NCBI GenBank assembly: GCA_050950065.1
Contig: JBMNGX010000004.1
Span: 1 to 42,118, forward strand
Length of the DNA stretch: 42,118 nucleotides
From: JBAYOE01 sp050950065
Lineage (GTDB): Bacteria > Spirochaetota > Spirochaetia > Sphaerochaetales > Sphaerochaetaceae
Direction of reading: 5' to 3'
The first letter of the stretch is position 1. Each line of letters begins with the position of its first letter. This document shows, piece after piece, positions 26,320-34,355 of this stretch. The notes beneath the pieces were generated by a model. The model was not told the origin of the DNA. It ran no database searches and saw only the letters and a list, made by a program, of their open reading frames with translations. The position numbers and the translations under genes were made by a program.

Positions 26320-27800
26320 GGCATTAAATGTTTTGTTGATTCATAAAGATTGCGATACTTCTCATAATACTCTTGATAACGCAGTGCATTATCTTTGTTT
26401 GGAGTGTACTCTTTTTCAATCTTTACCCATTTATCAATAGCATTAAGTGAATCTACTGCCTTAGTTGCATAAGCTGCTAAAAATGCATCCCCATATGCTG
26501 CCCCAATTCGTTGAGAGGGGATTTGTTGAGGAGTGTTGGCAATGTCAGTTATGATTTGCATTGTCATGTCACTGTTGGTAACTCCCCCAATAGCAACAAT
26601 TCTACTAGCTTTTTCACCTGCTTGGGCTAAGACATCTAAGTTGTGTTTTACACCAAAACCAATTGCTTCTTGCAAAGCTTGGAACATGTCCCCTGCAGTT
26701 GTTGTCAATTGCATCCCAAAGAATACCCCTTTGGCATTTGCATCATGAATAGGTGTGCGTTCACCAGCAAAGTAAGGCAGTATTGTCACCCCATTTGCCC
26801 CAACAGTTGACTTTGCAGCTAGCTCTTCCCACTCTTTAAAAGAGCGACCTGGGAAGGTGGCGTTAAACCAGCTAAACAAAGAGCCAACGGTGGACATTCC
26901 ACCTGCTAACACTGTAGAGCCCTTTTCAAACCAGTTAGAGGCCCAAAACTGTTCAACTGGCCTTAGCGCACTGGTTATCATAATGAAGAAGTTACTACTT
27001 CCATACATCATCATCATATCGCCAATGTTACTAACTCCACAGCTCATTGCCTCAGCTGCAGCATCTGCAGTTCCAGCAATAACAGGTAATCCAACAGGGA
27101 GTCCTGTTAGTTGATTAACCTCTTTTGTAACAGTTCCAGCAATCTCAGCTGTCCAGAGGATGTCTGGAAGAAGATCTAAACTAAAAACATCTTTTTCATA
27201 AGTGGAATCCCATCTTTGATTTCTTATATCAAATAGGGGTGAGTAGCCCATTGCATCGTAAGTGTCAGTACACATACGATCAGTTAGTTTATAAACAACA
27301 TAACCACAGCTAGTTAAAATCTTATCAGTTTTCTTCCATACTTCGGGTTCGTTATCTTTAATCCAAAGCACTTTTGGATTACAAGATTGACTAGAAAGGT
27401 GTTGCCCTCCTATTGCAAAAATTTTCTCTTTGCCTATTTTTTCTTCTAAATAGGCAATTTGTTTAGTTGCCCTAGTATCAATTCCGTACATTATCCCTTT
27501 GCGTAAAGGTTTGCCACTTTTATCAACAGGGAGGACACAAGGAGCTGTTGTGCTAACAGCCATTCCTTGTAGTGTTGAGTGACTTATATATTTATCATCA
27601 AGTTGTTTTAAGAGCTCTTTAGAAAGATAGACGGTGTCGTACCACCAAACTTTATCGGCATCTTGTTCGTAATAGCCAGGTTTGGGACTCTCCATGGTGT
27701 GATCAATTGATGCTTGAGCAACAACATTTCCATCAATATCAACGACAACCCCTTTAGCTGATTGGGTTCCTAAATCGATTCCTAAAAATGTAGCTTTCAT
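26316..27800 (-). CDS. FGGY-family carbohydrate kinase (xylulokinase-like)
   Basis: 494 residues. The N-terminal FLGIDLGTQSAKGVVVD, the central TADAAAEAMSCG with catalytic Asp, MMYGSSNFF and the C-terminal IVAIGGVTNSDMTMQIITD are FGGY hallmarks. The family phosphorylates pentuloses, polyols or their relatives using ATP. AAGGAG precedes the ATG at 27800. It is the last gene of the DeoR-BtpA-peptidase-kinase operon and meets the cupin gene tail to tail. The annotation xylulokinase is only a best guess, as FGGY subgroups cannot be separated by eye. Confidence 0.88.
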   Translation of the reverse strand: MKATFLGIDLGTQSAKGVVVDIDGNVVAQASIDHTMESPKPGYYEQDADKVWWYDTVYLSKELLKQLDDKYISHSTLQGMAVSTTAPCVLPVDKSGKPLRKGIMYGIDTRATKQIAYLEEKIGKEKIFAIGGQHLSSQSCNPKVLWIKDNEPEVWKKTDKILTSCGYVVYKLTDRMCTDTYDAMGYSPLFDIRNQRWDSTYEKDVFSLDLLPDILWTAEIAGTVTKEVNQLTGLPVGLPVIAGTADAAAEAMSCGVSNIGDMMMMYGSSNFFIMITSALRPVEQFWASNWFEKGSTVLAGGMSTVGSLFSWFNATFPGRSFKEWEELAAKSTVGANGVTILPYFAGERTPIHDANAKGVFFGMQLTTTAGDMFQALQEAIGFGVKHNLDVLAQAGEKASRIVAIGGVTNSDMTMQIITDIANTPQQIPSQRIGAAYGDAFLAAYATKAVDSLNAIDKWVKIEKEYTPNKDNALRYQEYYEKYRNLYESTKHLMP

Positions 27801-27821
27801 TTAAAGCTCCTTCAAAGAGTT

Positions 27822-28892
27822 TTAGTCTATTAAGATTTTACCATCTTTTATGATGACTTTGCCATCTAAAGTTACATAACCCTCTTTTCTGATATCTTTA
27901 ATTATATCCCAGTGGATTGCAGATTCGTTAGTTCCGCCACATTCAGGATAAGCTCGCCCTAAAGCGATGTGGATTGTTCCACCAATTTTTTCATCAACTA
28001 AAATATCGTTTGTAAAACGAGTTACACCGTAGTTGGTCCCAAAAGCAAACTCTCCAATTAAAGAGGAACCTGCATCTTTGTGAACAATTGATTGGAAAAA
28101 CTCTTGTTCGGTGTCACTAGTTGCTTCAACTAAGACCCCATTTTCCCAAGTAAGTGTAATACCGTGAATTAAACGGCCACTTAAAACTCCAGGATTTTCA
28201 AAATAGATTGTCCCATCAATAGTTTCTACTATAGGGGCTGTGGCAACTTCCCCATCGGGCATATTGTTAACACCTGCAAATGGGACCCATTTCTGTCCAT
28301 CAACAGAGAATTTTAAATCTGTTTTGTTTCCAACAATTCTAATCTCTTTCCCTTTTTCTAAAATCTTAGACCATCTTTGGTAAGTTTTGAGCTCTTTTTC
28401 CCAATCTAAGAAGCAAGAGTTGAAAAACATCTCTTCAATCTCTTCATAACTTGATTTTGCTTGGTGGGCAAAGTGCTCATTAGGGACACGCACAATGAGC
28501 CAACGGGTATTTTGCCACCTACTGGTGGAAACTATTCCCATAGCCGATTGGTTTTTAGCTAATGTATCGGAGGGGATATCATCTAAGACGTGGAGGTTAT
28601 ACGCACCTCTGAGGCCAATGTAGACATCGGCCCATTCAGTTCCATATAGTTCAATATCTGGAACGCGATTGATTTGCTCCTCATTTCCATACAATAGAAG
28701 GGAGCGACGCAGTCGCTCAGAGAGAAGTTGTATCTGTGGATACCCTCCTGCTTGAACGACTGCTTCGTAAACAGCTTGGGCCAGAGGGAATGTTTCTGGT
28801 TCCACCATAGCTATCATAACTTTCTCACCAGGTTTTACCTTAGTTGAATAGTCAACTATCAATTTGCCAAGTTTTTTCCATCTCTGGTCCAT
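27822..28892 (-). CDS. M29-family metallopeptidase (aminopeptidase T/AmpS-like)
   Basis: 356 residues. All expected metal and catalytic residues of M29 aminopeptidases are visible: Glu215 (MPDGEVATAP), Glu281 (GEFAFGTN), His308 (GTIHIALG), Tyr315, and His327 with Asp329 (AIHWDI). Such enzymes bind two metals and remove N-terminal residues from peptides. TAGGAG precedes the ATG at 28892. Its place between a BtpA-like gene and a sugar kinase is odd for a peptidase. In E. coli sgc, SgcX (M42 peptidase family) is similarly placed, hinting at a hydrolytic role on a sugar amide or amino-sugar derivative (inference). Confidence 0.87.
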   Translation of the reverse strand: MDQRWKKLGKLIVDYSTKVKPGEKVMIAMVEPETFPLAQAVYEAVVQAGGYPQIQLLSERLRRSLLLYGNEEQINRVPDIELYGTEWADVYIGLRGAYNLHVLDDIPSDTLAKNQSAMGIVSTSRWQNTRWLIVRVPNEHFAHQAKSSYEEIEEMFFNSCFLDWEKELKTYQRWSKILEKGKEIRIVGNKTDLKFSVDGQKWVPFAGVNNMPDGEVATAPIVETIDGTIYFENPGVLSGRLIHGITLTWENGVLVEATSDTEQEFFQSIVHKDAGSSLIGEFAFGTNYGVTRFTNDILVDEKIGGTIHIALGRAYPECGGTNESAIHWDIIKDIRKEGYVTLDGKVIIKDGKILID

Positions 28893-28909
28893 ACCTTACT
28901 CCTAAATTT

Positions 28910-29713
28910 TTATCTTACTTCTTTTGCTTTATCCATGAACTCTTTAACACGTTTTACATCAACTTCGTTTTCAAAAACACCGTCGCGTTTGAAAGTTGTT
29001 GCTGTAACGGTTCCATCAGCAATTGAAAGTTGTTGCTGAATGTTTGATAACCTTACACCAGTATTTGCAAATACTGCGGTGTTTGGAACAGCATCTTTAA
29101 CTGCTTTAAGAACAGAAGAGTCAGTCTCTGCCCCTGCTGTTAGACCAGAAACACAAAGTGCATCAGGCTTGTTGTTAAAAACTGTTGACTTTGCAACATC
29201 AACGATATTTCTCTCACCTAAGTAAGAGGCTGCTTCAGGAACAATGTTAAATAGTGTTTTAACGTTCTGTCCACCAATGTGCATTCTGTGCCTGATGACT
29301 TCACCAGCGTTTGTATTCCATAGACCAAAGTCACTTGCATAAACACCTGTGAAAATCTCTCTAACAAACAAAGCACCAGTAGCTACTGCTAAATCAATTG
29401 ATGCTCTAGGATCCCAAAGTACGTTTACACCGTAAGGAATAGTGATATCACTCATTAACTCTCCAATGATTCGAGCCATAGTTGTATAAGTAATTGGCTC
29501 AACTTTAGTTAAGTAGGGGAGGCTGAACTCGTTTGAGAACATAACAGCATCAACACCACCATCTTGAAGTGCTTTGAGGTCTTTTCGAGCTAAATCGAGA
29601 ACCTTGTCAACTCCTCCTTCAAAGTCGTACCCTGGATCTCCGGGTAGCGGCTGAAGGTGACACATAGCAATCACCGGCTTACTAACATTAAATGTTTCTT
29701 TCAACCATTTCAT
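28910..29713 (-). CDS. BtpA/SgcQ-family TIM-barrel protein
   Basis: 267 residues. PVIAMCHLQPLPGDPGYD, GVDAVMFSNEFSLPY, YGVNVLWDPRASIDLAVATG and DALCVSGLTAGAETDSS are characteristic of the BtpA family, named from a cyanobacterial photosystem I biogenesis protein. Non-photosynthetic members such as E. coli SgcQ occur in sugar operons and have no established reaction; a phosphorylated sugar substrate is a reasonable guess. It lies between the DeoR regulator (18 bp) and the M29 peptidase (17 bp). GAGGAG precedes the ATG. Confidence 0.87.
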   Translation of the reverse strand: MKWLKETFNVSKPVIAMCHLQPLPGDPGYDFEGGVDKVLDLARKDLKALQDGGVDAVMFSNEFSLPYLTKVEPITYTTMARIIGELMSDITIPYGVNVLWDPRASIDLAVATGALFVREIFTGVYASDFGLWNTNAGEVIRHRMHIGGQNVKTLFNIVPEAASYLGERNIVDVAKSTVFNNKPDALCVSGLTAGAETDSSVLKAVKDAVPNTAVFANTGVRLSNIQQQLSIADGTVTATTFKRDGVFENEVDVKRVKEFMDKAKEVR

Positions 29714-29731
29714 CTTATTCTTCTCCTCTGC

Positions 29732-30484
29732 CTAGGCAATTATTGTTTTTACCTTCTCTTTTTGCAAAGCTTCTTGCATTGCTAAAGTAGGTACTTTTCC
29801 ACTTATTAAAACATCGAGCTCACTTAAAGAGGCAAATTGGGCAAATGTGTGTTGTCCAAATTTTTCACTTATCATTAAAGCTATAGTCTTTTTAGAGTGG
29901 CTCATTATTAGACGCTTAATTGCAGCATCTTCAATTATGTAATCTGTTAATCCTGAATCGCAACTAATAGCTCCCCCTGAGACAAAGAACGTATCAAAGT
30001 AGAGCGATTTGAAGTTGTTTTGGGCAAAACTACCCACTACTGATCCCTCATTATTTCTTAAAACACCGCCAGAAAGTAACAAAGTGATAGTTGGGTGATT
30101 TAAAAATATAGTTGCAATGTGTAAAGAGGTTGTAGCAATTGTTAGATTTGTAAAAGAGACAAGCTCTTTTGCCAATTCAACTGTAGTGGTTCCTGAATCT
30201 AAGGCTATGGTGTCCCCTTCATTAATATACTTTAAAGCCTCTTTAGCAATCGCTTTTTTCTCATCTAAAGCTTTGTGTTGACGTAAACTAAAAGGGGGTT
30301 CATACGAACGACTGACATCTTTAATAGCTCCACCGTGAGTTTTTCTCAAAACTCCAAGTTTTTCCAGCTCAGCTAAATCGCGCCTTATTGTCATCTCTGA
30401 AACGTTGAGCTCAACTGCCAATTTGCTAACTTGGACAGAGTTTTGTTCATTGATTTTTTGTTGAATATACTCTTTTCGCCTCAT
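29732..30484 (-). CDS. DeoR-family transcriptional regulator
   Basis: 250 residues from the ATG at 30484, chosen because AAAGG lies four bases upstream. The in-frame GTG at 30496 has no site. The N-terminal winged helix is clear (LAVELNVSEMTIRRDLAELE then LRKTHGGA). The sensor domain shows IALDSGTTTVELAKEL and LLSGGVLRNNEGSVVG, which bind phosphorylated sugars. It heads the BtpA-M29-FGGY operon and probably represses it and the divergent epimerase-kinase operon. A 5-bp inverted repeat just after its -10 box (30511-30527) suggests autoregulation. Confidence 0.92.
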   Translation of the reverse strand: MRRKEYIQQKINEQNSVQVSKLAVELNVSEMTIRRDLAELEKLGVLRKTHGGAIKDVSRSYEPPFSLRQHKALDEKKAIAKEALKYINEGDTIALDSGTTTVELAKELVSFTNLTIATTSLHIATIFLNHPTITLLLSGGVLRNNEGSVVGSFAQNNFKSLYFDTFFVSGGAISCDSGLTDYIIEDAAIKRLIMSHSKKTIALMISEKFGQHTFAQFASLSELDVLISGKVPTLAMQEALQKEKVKTIIA

Positions 30485-30510
30485 AGAACCTTTCACAAGT
30501 TTGATAATTT

Positions 30511-30527
30511 GAACAAAATAAATGTTC
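30511..30527. promoter_or_regulatory. Inverted repeat in the DeoR-type regulator's leader
   Basis: GAACA-7 nt-TGTTC located just downstream of the -10 box, suitable as an autoregulatory operator. Confidence 0.4.
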
Positions 30528-30535
30528 TATCTAAC

Positions 30536-30564
30536 ATAGTAGACGTAACGATTGATGTTGTCAA
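30536..30564 (-). promoter_or_regulatory. Promoter of the DeoR-BtpA-M29-FGGY operon
   Basis: Minus strand TTGACA (30559-30564), 17-bp spacer, TACTAT (30536-30541). The -35 box overlaps the stop codon of the upstream C_GCAxxG_C_C gene. Confidence 0.65.
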
Positions 30565-31091
30565 TGATAAAACTTGTCAGGAAGGAGTTTTCTTTCATAA
30601 AGATGGTCATATACCAATTCAACACACCACTTTGCCCCATTAGCCACAACTGAGGTGCATTTATCCACGTGAGCCCCATCAGAGTTGAACTGATTTTTAT
30701 CATCTTGATTGTTTAAATCGTATGTGCGTCCAAAAATTTCTTGGTGAATAGAAGAGCATAAAATAGTGCCGTACTCTTTAACAAAACGATCGTGTAGTTG
30801 TTTAGCTAAATCAAAAGTTGTGTATTTAAAATCATCATCGTTATCAAAGAATTCACGTCGACGACCTAATAAAGAGCTCATAAACATAACCGATCCCACA
30901 TATGCTCCACAAGAGCCACTACAAGTAAGTCCTCCACCACTAGATAAACCACTGGCAGCTCTAAAAAGAGAATCATCTTTTATTTCAAAGGCATCTTGTA
31001 AGGCAGCTACAGTACACTGAGCACACCCTCTATATTTTTGTTCATACTCAAAGCCCAACTCATAAGCTTTGTTTGCAATCTTTTCTTTCAT
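30561..31091 (-). CDS. C_GCAxxG_C_C family redox-type protein
   Basis: 176 residues from the ATG at 31091. Cysteines are arranged as in the C_GCAxxG_C_C family: RGCAQCTVAAL near the N-terminus, GGGLTCSGSCGAYVGS in the middle, and later ILCSSI and KCTSVVANGAKWCVE. These conserved cysteines are thought to bind metal or act in redox; the reaction is not established. The frame stays open upstream to 31160 but lacks a ribosome-binding site, and a promoter (31099-31127) ends only seven bases before the ATG, so the message is probably leaderless. It lies between the two halves of the sugar cluster. Confidence 0.8.
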   Translation of the reverse strand: MKEKIANKAYELGFEYEQKYRGCAQCTVAALQDAFEIKDDSLFRAASGLSSGGGLTCSGSCGAYVGSVMFMSSLLGRRREFFDNDDDFKYTTFDLAKQLHDRFVKEYGTILCSSIHQEIFGRTYDLNNQDDKNQFNSDGAHVDKCTSVVANGAKWCVELVYDHLYERKLLPDKFYH

Positions 31092-31098
31092 GACGATA

Positions 31099-31127
31099 AT
31101 TATACCTTGCATAGTAGTCGTTGTCCA
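31099..31127 (-). promoter_or_regulatory. Promoter giving a probable leaderless transcript
   Basis: Minus strand TGGACA (31122-31127), 17-bp spacer, TATAAT (31099-31104). Only seven bases separate the -10 box from the ATG at 31091, so transcription should start at or next to the start codon. Confidence 0.6.
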
Positions 31128-31162
31128 ACACAATAGCATATGTGAATAATTTTCAAACAATC

Positions 31163-31227
31163 TTTACATATGTCAAAAGGGTGATATACTTATTTAGAAA
31201 GTATAAAAACACAACTCGTGTTATAAT
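31163..31227 (+). promoter_or_regulatory. Promoter region of the epimerase-kinase-dehydrogenase operon
   Basis: TTTACA (31163-31168), 16-bp spacer, TATACT (31185-31190). A further TATAAT (31222-31227) is directly preceded and overlapped by the inverted repeat AACAC-5 nt-GTGTT (31208-31222), a candidate operator. Confidence 0.45.
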
Positions 31228-31256
31228 CTAGCTAAAAAGTAGTGGAGGCGTCTCAA

Positions 31257-31907
31257 ATGAAAATATGTGCATCTTTGCTTGCAGCGAACCATGCTTTCAT
31301 TGGGCAAAGTTTAGAAGAGTGTGAAAAAGCTGGGATAAATATTTTCCATTTTGATGTAAGTGATGGGCACTACACTAAATATATAATGTTTGGACCACAA
31401 ATCATCAACGATTTAAGAAGCGTATCGCAAGCTTACTTTGATGTCCATTTGTACAACCACAACGTTGAATCGATATTAGAGACCTTTTTAGAAACTAGCG
31501 CTAACAGAATAAGCTTACAATACGCTACAGGCAAAGATAATTTGGATTATTATATAAATATGGTTCGTTCTAACAAAACTGATGTTTCAGTCACTTTTAC
31601 CCCAACTGAGGATTACCAACTAATAATCAAGCAAGTTGAAAAACTGGATGCAGTTAACTTGTTGGCAGTTAACCCAGGTATTGGGGGACAAGTGATGCAA
31701 CTAGAGGTTCTTAAGAAAGTTGAAAAAGTTGCCTCATACATTGCAAACAACAACCTGAAAACAATAGTCTCAGTTGATGGGGGAGTTAGTACTGAAACGA
31801 TAAAGTGGGTAAAAGATGCAGGAGCTGATATAGCAATTGCAGGTTCTGCAATCTTTCAAGGATCAATAAAAGAAAATATTAAAATATTGAAAAAAATAAT
31901 TGAGTAG
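31257..31907 (+). CDS. Ribulose-phosphate 3-epimerase-like protein (SgcE/AlsE type)
   Basis: 216 residues from the ATG at 31257, with GTGGAGG eight bases upstream. The family residues are visible: HFDVSDGH (His31, Asp33, Asp36), DVHL (62-65), LLAVNPGIGGQ and SVDGGVS. Substitutions around them, such as DVHLYN for DVHLMI and PGIGGQ for PGFGGQ, point to a paralogue acting on a different ketose phosphate, like allulose-6-phosphate epimerase or SgcE, not the housekeeping enzyme. First gene of a plus-strand operon with an FGGY kinase and a dehydrogenase. Confidence 0.86.
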   Translation: MKICASLLAANHAFIGQSLEECEKAGINIFHFDVSDGHYTKYIMFGPQIINDLRSVSQAYFDVHLYNHNVESILETFLETSANRISLQYATGKDNLDYYINMVRSNKTDVSVTFTPTEDYQLIIKQVEKLDAVNLLAVNPGIGGQVMQLEVLKKVEKVASYIANNNLKTIVSVDGGVSTETIKWVKDAGADIAIAGSAIFQGSIKENIKILKKIIE

Positions 31908-31917
31908 GGGGATTATA

Positions 31918-33465
31918 ATGGGCCGTTATGTTTTAGGAATTGATGCAGGAACAGAGAGCATAAGAGCTGGGATTTATGATGAGACAGGTAAATGTTTAAG
32001 TGCAGGAACCAGTGATAACACAAATGTTCACTGCAACCCAGGTTGGTGTGAACAAGATATTTCCAAATGGGAAACATCGATGATCGAGGCAATTAAAATT
32101 GCCCTTGAAAAAAGTCCAATCAAAGCTGAACAAATTGAGGGAATTGGTATTGACGGTACTAGTTGTACAGTTGTTCATCTAGATAAAAACGGTAAACCTC
32201 TACGTGATGCAATTATGTGGATGGATATTAGATCAGCTAAAGAGGCTGATGAAATAGCTGCTAGTGGTGATGATGCTTTAAAGTACGTCGGTTTTGGAAA
32301 AGTATCAGCAGAATGGTTCCCTTGTAAAAACTTGTGGGTAAAAAGAAACCAAAAAGAGATTTATGATGAAGCTGCTACAATCTTTGAACATACCGACTGG
32401 ATGGCTTATTTTTTAACTGGTGAGATTACAGCTAATATTAATACAACAACGATTAGATGGTTCTACAATATTAACGAGGGGGGATTTCCTAAATCTCTTT
32501 ACGAAAAAATCGGCTTAGGCGATATTTTTGAAAAACTACCCAAAAGAATTGTTGCTTTAGGCGAAGTTGTTGGGGGACTAAGTAACAAGATTGCCCAACT
32601 AACTGGTTTGAAAGAGGGAATTCCTGTAGCAGGAGGGGGAGCTGATGCTTACATGGGAGTTATTGGAGTTAATGCCCTCCAACCAGGTAAGTTAGCTTTA
32701 ATTACTGGCTCTTCTCAACTACACATTGGAATGACCGAAACTGAATTGCACGCCCCTGGTATCTTTGGAACTTTCCCCAGTGCTATTATTCCTGGAATGG
32801 AAGTTGTAGAAGCTGGACAAATTTCAACAGGTTCTATTGTTAAGTGGTTTACAACTAACTTTTTATGTAGCGACTTAAAAGAGGAAGCTGAAGAAAAAGG
32901 AATTCATGTATATAAACTTTTAGACGAGAAAGCTGCAGAAATAGAGCCAGGAAGTGAAGGATTGGTTGTCTTAGAGCACTGGCAAGGAAACAGAACCCCT
33001 TGGGTTGATGCCCACTCTCGTGGAGTTGTTCGAGGCTTAACTTTAAAACACACCCCAATTCACGTCTTTAGGGCAATCATGGAGGCAGTTGCCTACGGCA
33101 CTGAAATAATTTTGCAAAGAATGGAAGAGGGGGGAGTTGTTATTGATGAAATCATCGCCTGTGGTGGAGCAACCAAAAGTGACCTTTGGATGCAAATTAT
33201 GGCTGATGTAACTGGTAAGAAGATGATAATTCCTAAAGATCTCCAATCGGTCTCTTTAGGTAGTGCAATTGCAGCAACAGTAGCTTCAGGAATTTACTCC
33301 TCATTACAAGAGGGAGCTGACAAAATGGTTCGAATTGAAAAAGTAGTTGAACCAAATATGGAAAACCATGCTATTTATAAAGAGTATGTTTACCAATACG
33401 AAGTAACCTATGAGGCTTTAAAAGATGCCTCAAAGAGGTTAGTTAAAACATTGCAACACAAATAG
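31918..33465 (+). CDS. FGGY-family carbohydrate kinase (ribulokinase-like)
   Basis: 515 residues from the ATG at 31918, with AGGGGGA upstream, ten bases after the epimerase stop. FGGY features are VLGIDAGTESIRAGIYD, GIGIDGTSCTVV, AGGGADAYMGVIG (catalytic Asp), ALITGSSQLHIG and IIACGGATKSDLWMQIMAD. It resembles ribulokinase-type members more than xylulokinases and differs clearly from the other FGGY kinase at 26316. Together with the upstream epimerase it could phosphorylate a ketose that the epimerase then inverts. The sugar is not predictable. Confidence 0.9.
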   Translation: MGRYVLGIDAGTESIRAGIYDETGKCLSAGTSDNTNVHCNPGWCEQDISKWETSMIEAIKIALEKSPIKAEQIEGIGIDGTSCTVVHLDKNGKPLRDAIMWMDIRSAKEADEIAASGDDALKYVGFGKVSAEWFPCKNLWVKRNQKEIYDEAATIFEHTDWMAYFLTGEITANINTTTIRWFYNINEGGFPKSLYEKIGLGDIFEKLPKRIVALGEVVGGLSNKIAQLTGLKEGIPVAGGGADAYMGVIGVNALQPGKLALITGSSQLHIGMTETELHAPGIFGTFPSAIIPGMEVVEAGQISTGSIVKWFTTNFLCSDLKEEAEEKGIHVYKLLDEKAAEIEPGSEGLVVLEHWQGNRTPWVDAHSRGVVRGLTLKHTPIHVFRAIMEAVAYGTEIILQRMEEGGVVIDEIIACGGATKSDLWMQIMADVTGKKMIIPKDLQSVSLGSAIAATVASGIYSSLQEGADKMVRIEKVVEPNMENHAIYKEYVYQYEVTYEALKDASKRLVKTLQHK

Positions 33466-33476
33466 GAGAACAAATT

Positions 33477-34355
33477 ATGGGCATGAATGTCGCGGTAATA
33501 GGGACAGGAGTGATGGGAACAGGGATTGGAAAAACCTTGTTGAAAAATAATTATAAAGTTACTTCATACAACAGAACTAAAGAGAATGCACAATCTTTAA
33601 TAGATAGTGGGGCAACTTTTTGTACAACTGTTAAAGAGGCGATAGAAGATGCCGATTATGTTATCACTATGATGTGGAATAAGGAGGCCCTTGATTCTGT
33701 TCTCTTAGGGGATGAGGGCCTTTTTAAAAACTCTAAAAAAGATCAAATATTTATCGATATGAGCACCCAAGTGCCCGAAACAGCCCTCTATTTAGAAAAA
33801 GGATTTAAAGAAAATGGAGCCTCTTTTTTAGATGCGCCAGTACATGGTTCTAAAGGGGAAGCTAATAGTGGGGGGCTTTGGATAATGGTAGGAGGAGATA
33901 AGGATGTTTATGAAAAAACCCTCCCTCTATTAAATGTGTTAGGTGAGTCGGTTCACTACATGGGCCCTAGTGGGCAAGGGTATGCAACTAAGTTGTGTGG
34001 AAACCACCTAGTTTCAACAATAGTTGCTGCTTTGGGTGAATCGATGGCCCTAGCTAAAAAGGCTAACTTAGATTTAAATGAAGTACTTAAAGTTTGGATG
34101 AACAGTGATTTTAGATCACCAGTAGTTCAAGGAATAGGATCTTCCATTATAAATAGAGACTTTGAAGTAGCATTTCATTTAAGGACCATGGTTAAAGATA
34201 CTGAACTTATTAGAAACTTCTCAGAATCTTTAAATGTTCCAGTACTTTTATCCAACATCGTTCATGAAATAAACAAAGTTGGACAAAACATGGGATACGG
34301 AGAAGAGAACGCCTCTGCAGTTACTAAAGTGTTTGAGCAAATGGCAGGTCTTTAA
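33477..34355 (+). CDS. 3-hydroxyisobutyrate dehydrogenase-like NAD(P)-dependent oxidoreductase (GarR/YihU-like)
   Basis: 292 residues. The Rossmann motif GTGVMG (9-14), substrate loop DAPVHGSKGEANSGG, and catalytic Lys172 with Asn176 (YATKLCGNHL) match the beta-hydroxyacid dehydrogenase family, which includes tartronate-semialdehyde reductase and sulfolactaldehyde reductase. AGGAGAA lies six bases before the ATG, 11 bp after the kinase. Third gene of the operon, so it probably reduces an aldehyde or oxidises a hydroxyacid made in the same pathway. Its stop abuts the stop of the convergent aldehyde dehydrogenase. Confidence 0.9.
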   Translation: MGMNVAVIGTGVMGTGIGKTLLKNNYKVTSYNRTKENAQSLIDSGATFCTTVKEAIEDADYVITMMWNKEALDSVLLGDEGLFKNSKKDQIFIDMSTQVPETALYLEKGFKENGASFLDAPVHGSKGEANSGGLWIMVGGDKDVYEKTLPLLNVLGESVHYMGPSGQGYATKLCGNHLVSTIVAALGESMALAKKANLDLNEVLKVWMNSDFRSPVVQGIGSSIINRDFEVAFHLRTMVKDTELIRNFSESLNVPVLLSNIVHEINKVGQNMGYGEENASAVTKVFEQMAGL

